A stretch of 64,000 nucleotides of DNA, from assembly GCF_021049305.1 (NCBI RefSeq), contig NZ_CP088081.1, positions 124,001 through 188,000 of the forward strand, written 5' to 3'. The stretch's first letter is position 1. Each line of letters starts with the position of its first letter. The position numbers and the translations under genes are program-made. This document shows, in pieces, positions 59,627-64,000 of the stretch. The notes beneath the pieces are model-generated. The model was not told where the DNA came from and searched no databases. It worked only from the letters and a program-made list of their open reading frames with translations. This DNA comes from Ideonella dechloratans. Its GTDB lineage: Bacteria > Pseudomonadota > Gammaproteobacteria > Burkholderiales > Burkholderiaceae_C.

Positions 59627-60679
59627 ATGGACACGCCCATTCAACTCACCCGTTTCTCGCATGGTGGCGGCTGCGGCTGCAAGATCGCACCTGGCGTGCT
59701 CTCCGACATCCTGTCGCGCACGGCCCCGGGGGTGATCCCGCCCGAGCTGATGGTCGGGATCGAGACCAGCGACGACGCGGCTGTCTGGCGCCTGAACGAT
59801 GAGCAGGCCCTGGTGGCCACCACCGATTTCTTCACCCCGATTGTCGACGACCCGCGCGACTTCGGCCGCATCGCGGCCACCAACGCGCTGTCGGACGTCT
59901 ATGCCATGGGCGGTCGGCCCATCCTGGCGCTGGCCATCGTCGGCATGCCGCTGGACAAGCTGCCGCTGGACGTGATCGGCCAGATCCTGGAGGGCGGCGC
60001 CAGCGTCTGCCGCGAGGCCGGCGTGCCCATCGCCGGGGGCCATTCCATCGACGTGCTGGAGCCCATCTACGGCCTGGTGGCCCTGGGCCTGGTGCACCCG
60101 AAGCGGGTGCGCCGCAATGCCGACGCCCGGGCCGGCGACGTGCTGGTGCTGGGCAAGCCGCTGGGTGTGGGCGTGCTCTCGGCCGCGCTGAAAAAGGGCA
60201 AGCTCGATGCCGCCGGCTATGCGCAGATGGTGCACTACACCACGCTGCTCAACCGGGTGGGGGCGGATCTGGCCCAGCTCGACGGTGTGCACGCGATGAC
60301 CGACGTCACCGGCTTCGGCCTGGCGGGCCACCTGCTGGAGATCTGCCGCGGCTCGAAGCTGCAGGCCACGGTGGACTGGGCCAAGGTGCCGCTGATCGAG
60401 GGCGTGGCCGCGCTGGCGCAAGAAGGCATCGCGACGGGTGCCTCCGGCCGGAACTGGACCGGCTATGGCGCACAGGTGAGCGTGGCCGGTGGCGGCGAGA
60501 TGGCCCCCTGGCAGCGCACGCTGCTGACCGATCCGCAGACCAGCGGCGGTCTGCTGGTCAGCTGCGCGCCGGCCGAGCTGGACCGGGTGCTGTCGACCTT
60601 CCACGGCAGCGGCTTTGGCGACGCCGCCGTGGTGGGTTCGCTGCAGGCCGGCACGCCCGGCTTGGTCGTGCAGGCCTGA
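59627..60679 (+). CDS. selD: Selenide, water dikinase SelD (Cys form)
   Basis: 350 residues. SHGGGCGCK carries the catalytic Cys16 and Lys19; no in-frame TGA is present, so this is the Cys rather than Sec form. ETSDDAAVWRLNDEQALVATTDFFTP is the ATP/Mg region (residues 45-70). It makes selenophosphate for SelU. The start is supported by CAGGA about 12 bases upstream. Confidence 0.95.
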   Translation: MDTPIQLTRFSHGGGCGCKIAPGVLSDILSRTAPGVIPPELMVGIETSDDAAVWRLNDEQALVATTDFFTPIVDDPRDFGRIAATNALSDVYAMGGRPILALAIVGMPLDKLPLDVIGQILEGGASVCREAGVPIAGGHSIDVLEPIYGLVALGLVHPKRVRRNADARAGDVLVLGKPLGVGVLSAALKKGKLDAAGYAQMVHYTTLLNRVGADLAQLDGVHAMTDVTGFGLAGHLLEICRGSKLQATVDWAKVPLIEGVAALAQEGIATGASGRNWTGYGAQVSVAGGGEMAPWQRTLLTDPQTSGGLLVSCAPAELDRVLSTFHGSGFGDAAVVGSLQAGTPGLVVQA

Positions 60680-60691
60680 GCGATCTGGCGA

Positions 60692-61981
60692 TCAGGGATA
60701 GAGGCCGCGCTCGCGACGGGCTTCGAGGATGCGCTCGCAGGCCACCGCGAAGGTGGCGGTGCGCAGCGTGATCCGGTGCTGGTCGGCCACTTCCCAGATG
60801 CGCTTCAAGGCGCCGACCATGATCTTGTCCAGCCGCAGGTTGATCTCGTCCTCGGTCCAGAAGAACGAGCTGAAGTCCTGCACCCACTCGAAGTAGGACA
60901 CGGTCACGCCGCCGGCGTTGCAGATCACGTCGGGCACCACCAGGACGCCGCGGTCGGCCAGGATGTCGTCCGCGCCCGGCAGCGTCGGGCCGTTGGCGCC
61001 CTCGAGCACCAGCTTGGCCTTCAGGCGGCGGGCACGGTCGGCGGTGATCTGGCCTTCCAGGGCGGCCGGAATCATGATCTCGCAGTCGGTGTCCCAGAAC
61101 TCCTCGTTGCCCAGGCGCTCGCCGCCGGGGAAGCCGGCCACGCCGCCATGCTCCTTGATCCAGGGCATCAGCGCGGCCAGGTCCAGGCCGTGGCCGTTGT
61201 AGATCGCACCGGTGTGGTCCTGGGCCGCGACGATCTTGGCGCCGGCCTGGGCGAACAGCTCCATGGCCGCACCGCCCACGTTGCCGGTGCCCTGCACCGC
61301 CACCCGGGCGCCATCGAGCTCCAGGCCCATGCGGCGGGCCGCCTCACGGCCGGTGACGAACACGCCGCGGCCGGTGGCCTTGACGCGGCCCAGCGAGCCA
61401 CCCAGGTGGATGGGCTTGCCGGTGACCACGCCGGTGGCGGTGGCGCCGGTGTTCATCGAGTACGTGTCCATCATCCACGCCATGATCTGCGGGTTGGTGT
61501 TCACATCCGGCGCCGGAATGTCCTGCTGCGGGCCGATGATGATGCCGATCTCGCTGGTGTAGCGGCGCGTCATGCGCTCCAGCTCCTTGATCGACAGCAG
61601 CTTCGGATCGACCCGGATGCCGCCCTTGGCGCCGCCGTAGGGCAGGTTGACCGCGGCGTTCTTGATGCTCATCCACGCCGCCAGCGCCATCACCTCTTCC
61701 AGCGTGACGTCCGGGTGGTAGCGCACGCCGCCCTTGCCGGGGCCGCGCGAGAGGTTGTGCTGCACGCGGTAGCCCTCGTAGTGGGCGATGGTGCCGTTGT
61801 CCAGCTCGATCGGGATGTCCACGATCAGCGCGCGCTTGGGGCGCTTGAGGGTGTCGGCCCAGCGGGACAGCTCGCCCAGGTAGGGCAGCACGCGGTCCAC
61901 TTGCGACAGGTAGGTGGTCCAGGGGCTCTCGGGCGAGGGGTGGACGTAGGAAAGCTCGGCGGTCATGTAAGTAGTCTCCAT
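60692..61981 (-). CDS. gdhA: Glu/Leu/Phe/Val dehydrogenase (glutamate dehydrogenase)
   Basis: 429 residues. The active-site Lys lies in [29 protein letters not shown] and [18 protein letters not shown] form the NAD(P) domain. It interconverts glutamate and 2-oxoglutarate plus ammonium. A start five codons in (MTAELSYVH) is possible. It is convergent with selD and divergent from proC. With putA and proC, the window covers several steps of proline/glutamate metabolism. Confidence 0.93.
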   Translation of the reverse strand: METTYMTAELSYVHPSPESPWTTYLSQVDRVLPYLGELSRWADTLKRPKRALIVDIPIELDNGTIAHYEGYRVQHNLSRGPGKGGVRYHPDVTLEEVMALAAWMSIKNAAVNLPYGGAKGGIRVDPKLLSIKELERMTRRYTSEIGIIIGPQQDIPAPDVNTNPQIMAWMMDTYSMNTGATATGVVTGKPIHLGGSLGRVKATGRGVFVTGREAARRMGLELDGARVAVQGTGNVGGAAMELFAQAGAKIVAAQDHTGAIYNGHGLDLAALMPWIKEHGGVAGFPGGERLGNEEFWDTDCEIMIPAALEGQITADRARRLKAKLVLEGANGPTLPGADDILADRGVLVVPDVICNAGGVTVSYFEWVQDFSSFFWTEDEINLRLDKIMVGALKRIWEVADQHRITLRTATFAVACERILEARRERGLYP

Positions 61982-62166
61982 CGTGTTGGATGCGACGCGC
62001 GGGGCTGGCCTTGTGAGCGGCCCCGCACCGCATGGTGGCGCACTGTAGGCGGTCCGCGAGGCCTTGTGGGGCCTGGGTTATGCAAGTTGTGCATGGCTTC
62101 TGCAAGCCGGTCGTCAACTGTGCCGGGCGGCGCACCGGCACAGCATCTGGCCCTACACTGGCCGCC

Positions 62167-63000
62167 ATGAACCGCAGCACGTCCCTGAACACCACGATCG
62201 CCTTCATCGGCGGCGGCAACATGGCCAGCGCCATCATCGGCGGGCTGGTCCGCGCCGGCCACCCGGCCTCCACCATCCTGGTGGTGGAGCCCTCGCCAGA
62301 GCAGGCGCTGCGGCTGCGCAGCCAGTTCGGTGTGCAGGCCGATGCGGCGGCCGGCCCGGCCCTGGGGGCGGCGGGCCTGATCGTCTGGGCCGTCAAGCCC
62401 CAGGTGTTCGAGGCGGCGGCCGCGCCCTGCGCGCCCTACGCCAGCCAGGCGCTGCAGCTGTCCATCATGGCGGGCATTCCCTGTGCGGCGATCGAGAAGG
62501 CCAGCGGCAGTGCCCGGGTGGTGCGCGCCATGCCCAACACCCCGGCCCTGATTGGTCAGGGCATGAGCGGCCTGTACGCCCGCCCGGCCGTGACGCTGGA
62601 TGAGCGCCTGCAGGTCGAGCAGATGCTGGCCCCCACCGGGCAGCTGCTGTGGGTCGAGCAGGAGGCCCAGCTCGATGCCGTGACCGCGCTGTCCGGCTCG
62701 GGCCCGGCCTATGTGTTCTATCTGCTGGAGGCGATGATCCAGGCCGGCGTGGAGCTGGGCCTGAGCGCCGAGCAGTCGCGTCAGCTGGCCCAGCAGACGG
62801 TGGCCGGGGCTGCGGCCCTGTCGGCCCAGTCGTCGGAGACGCCCGAGGTGCTGCGTCAGCGTGTCACGTCCAAGGGCGGCACCACCCATGCGGCCATCAG
62901 CACCCTGGAAGCCCGGGGCGTCAAGCTGGCCTTCGTGCGCGCCCTGCACGCAGCGGCCGAGCGGGCGGCCGAGCTGGGCGCCGAGTTCGGCAAGAACTGA
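62167..63000 (+). CDS. proC: Pyrroline-5-carboxylate reductase ProC
   Basis: 277 residues. IAFIGGGNMASAIIGGLVRAG is the NAD(P) fold (residues 11-31), followed by RVVRAMPNTPALIGQGM, ALSGSGPAYVFYLLEAMI and the signature VTSKGGTTHAAI. It makes proline from pyrroline-5-carboxylate, the reverse of the first step catalysed by PutA. Confidence 0.95.
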   Translation: MNRSTSLNTTIAFIGGGNMASAIIGGLVRAGHPASTILVVEPSPEQALRLRSQFGVQADAAAGPALGAAGLIVWAVKPQVFEAAAAPCAPYASQALQLSIMAGIPCAAIEKASGSARVVRAMPNTPALIGQGMSGLYARPAVTLDERLQVEQMLAPTGQLLWVEQEAQLDAVTALSGSGPAYVFYLLEAMIQAGVELGLSAEQSRQLAQQTVAGAAALSAQSSETPEVLRQRVTSKGGTTHAAISTLEARGVKLAFVRALHAAAERAAELGAEFGKN

Positions 63001-63016
63001 GCGCCGGGAGGGGCGT

Positions 63017-63922
63017 TCAGCGCACCCAGCCGGCCAGCACCGTGCCGGCGAACACCGCCGCGCCCACCCAGTGGTTCAGGCGGAAGGCCTTGAAGCAGCC
63101 TTCGCGGCTGCGGGTGCGGATCAGCCAGCCGTGCCACACGACCTGGACCGCCGCCACGCCGATGCCCAGCTGGTAGGGCCAGGCCAGGCCCAGGCGCTCG
63201 CCCACCCAGGCCCACAGGCCCAGGTAGAGCACGTAGAAGGTCATCACCGCGCGCACGTCGTGCCGCCCGAGCGTGATGGCCGAGGTCTTGATGCCGATCT
63301 TCAGGTCGTCGTCGCGGTCGACCATGGCGTACTCGGTGTCGTAGGCCAGCACCCAGCAGAGGTTGCCCAGCACCAGCCACCAGGCGTGCGGTGGCACCGA
63401 GGCGCCGACGGCCGACAGGCTCCAGTCCTGCCCGCCCTGCACGGCGCTGAAGGCCATCGGGATGCCGAAGCTGAAGGCCACGCCCAGCACCGCCTGGGGC
63501 ATGGCGATGACCCGCTTGGCATAGGGGTAGAGCCCGGCCACCAGCACGGCGGGCACGGACAGCCAGATCGTCGGCGGGTTGGTGGTCAGCACCAGCCCGA
63601 AGGACAGCAGGGCCAGCGCCGTGCCCACGCCCAGCGCCTCGCGGACGCTGACCACGCCCGAGGTGACCGGCCGCTGCGCGGTGCGCTTGACGTGCAGGTC
63701 GAAGTCCTTGTCGGCCACGTCGTTGATGCAGCAGCCCGCGCTGCGCATCAGCACCGTGCCGGCGGTGAAGACGATCAGCAGGTGCCAGCCCGGAAAGCCG
63801 TCGGCCGCCATCCAGAGCGCCGACAGCGTGGGCCAGAGCAGCAGCAGCCAGCCTGCAGGACGGTTCCAGCGGATGAGGTCCAGGTACAGCGAGAAGCGGG
63901 AGGGCAGCGCAGTCGAAGGCAT
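63017..63922 (-). CDS. ubiA: 4-hydroxybenzoate polyprenyltransferase UbiA
   Basis: 301 residues with about eight membrane helices. The prenyl-diphosphate motif [19 protein letters not shown] is near residues 67-85, and the second Asp-rich motif [19 protein letters not shown] near 194-212. It prenylates 4-hydroxybenzoate in ubiquinone biosynthesis. It is convergent with proC, with 16 bases between the stops. Confidence 0.95.
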   Translation of the reverse strand: MPSTALPSRFSLYLDLIRWNRPAGWLLLLWPTLSALWMAADGFPGWHLLIVFTAGTVLMRSAGCCINDVADKDFDLHVKRTAQRPVTSGVVSVREALGVGTALALLSFGLVLTTNPPTIWLSVPAVLVAGLYPYAKRVIAMPQAVLGVAFSFGIPMAFSAVQGGQDWSLSAVGASVPPHAWWLVLGNLCWVLAYDTEYAMVDRDDDLKIGIKTSAITLGRHDVRAVMTFYVLYLGLWAWVGERLGLAWPYQLGIGVAAVQVVWHGWLIRTRSREGCFKAFRLNHWVGAAVFAGTVLAGWVR

Positions 63923-63964
63923 GGCGGCGGCATTATCCCGTGCCCGCCAGCGGTGTCGGCAGGC

Positions 63965-64000
63965 TCAGGCGGGCCGGAGCGCCAGCCGCAGCGGCGAGCC
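63965..64000 (-). CDS. Possible 3' end of a further gene (runs off window)
   Basis: On the minus strand the last 36 bases read GSPLRLALRPA and a TGA stop, with the rest outside the window. The ubiA start lies 42 bases after this stop. It is too short to assign, and coding is assumed only from position. Confidence 0.25.
   Translation of the reverse strand, partial: GSPLRLALRPA

Noticed and set aside
1..64000. tRNA, rRNA and CRISPR arrays
   Set aside because: No cloverleaf-like T-loop/anticodon pattern, rRNA stretch or spaced repeat array was noticed by eye; a covariance scan was not possible.

Overview
The window is about 70% GC, gene-dense bacterial chromosome with short intergenic gaps. 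The gene content points to a betaproteobacterium of the order Burkholderiales, probably the Leptothrix/Ideonella/Rubrivivax group. Indicators are a type-2 ArgC, an EpsA-like LuxR regulator, a JDVT-CTERM/CPBP protease pair, the rsmI-yraN-diaA-dolP block, a pilT/pilU pair and ubiA. The assignment is inferred from gene families and base composition, not from a marker gene. No rRNA, tRNA or CRISPR array was seen.

Layout. 1-3.4 kb: the end of a C39-peptidase ABC exporter, a small membrane protein beside a Crp/Fnr regulator with a perfect CRP-type operator, and a DUF2061/YkgJ convergent pair. 3.4-11.5 kb: origin-proximal partition region, mnmG-rsmG-parA and then parB 3.3 kb further on. Three perfect parS sites lie here, two of them inside mnmG. 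Four unrelated genes separate parA from parB. 11.5-17.6 kb: prkA-yeaH-spoVR behind a candidate sigma-54 promoter, then a J-domain/PilZ fusion. 18.4-22.5 kb: a GlcD-type FAD oxidase gene split by a complete 2656-bp IS21-family element with a 7-bp target duplication; removing it restores the reading frame exactly. 22.6-31.4 kb: metabolic genes, a cobalamin adenosyltransferase, and a divergent ECF sigma factor/Ser-Thr kinase pair. 31.4-32.8 kb: DAHP synthase preceded by a textbook attenuator whose leader peptide is rich in Phe, Tyr and Trp. 32.8-38.5 kb: a block that looks lower in GC, with a sulfotransferase, sulfatase, lipoprotein, hexapeptide acyltransferase and PhyH oxygenase. 38.5-48.7 kb: tldD, rsmI/yraN/diaA/dolP, pilU, a cyclic-nucleotide-binding protein, pilT, a PLP homeostasis protein and an Lrp regulator. 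48.8-51.9 kb: putA. 52.0-58.4 kb: a seven-gene envelope redox operon. 58.5-63.9 kb: selU/selD, gdhA, proC and ubiA.

The most interesting system is the 52.0-58.4 kb operon: a CPBP glutamic protease (MrtJ-like), its apparent JDVT-CTERM substrate with an atypical CX4CH motif, a TlpA thioredoxin, a DUF4266 lipoprotein ending in a Gly/Cys tail, a DUF3570 outer-membrane barrel, an ApbE flavin transferase and a DsbD reductant importer. Most junctions overlap. A palindrome upstream of it is repeated once, in the promoter of an unrelated exported protein at 17.6-18.3 kb, which suggests co-regulation. PutA, GdhA and ProC together cover proline/glutamate interconversion. SelU and SelD cover selenium donation to tRNA.
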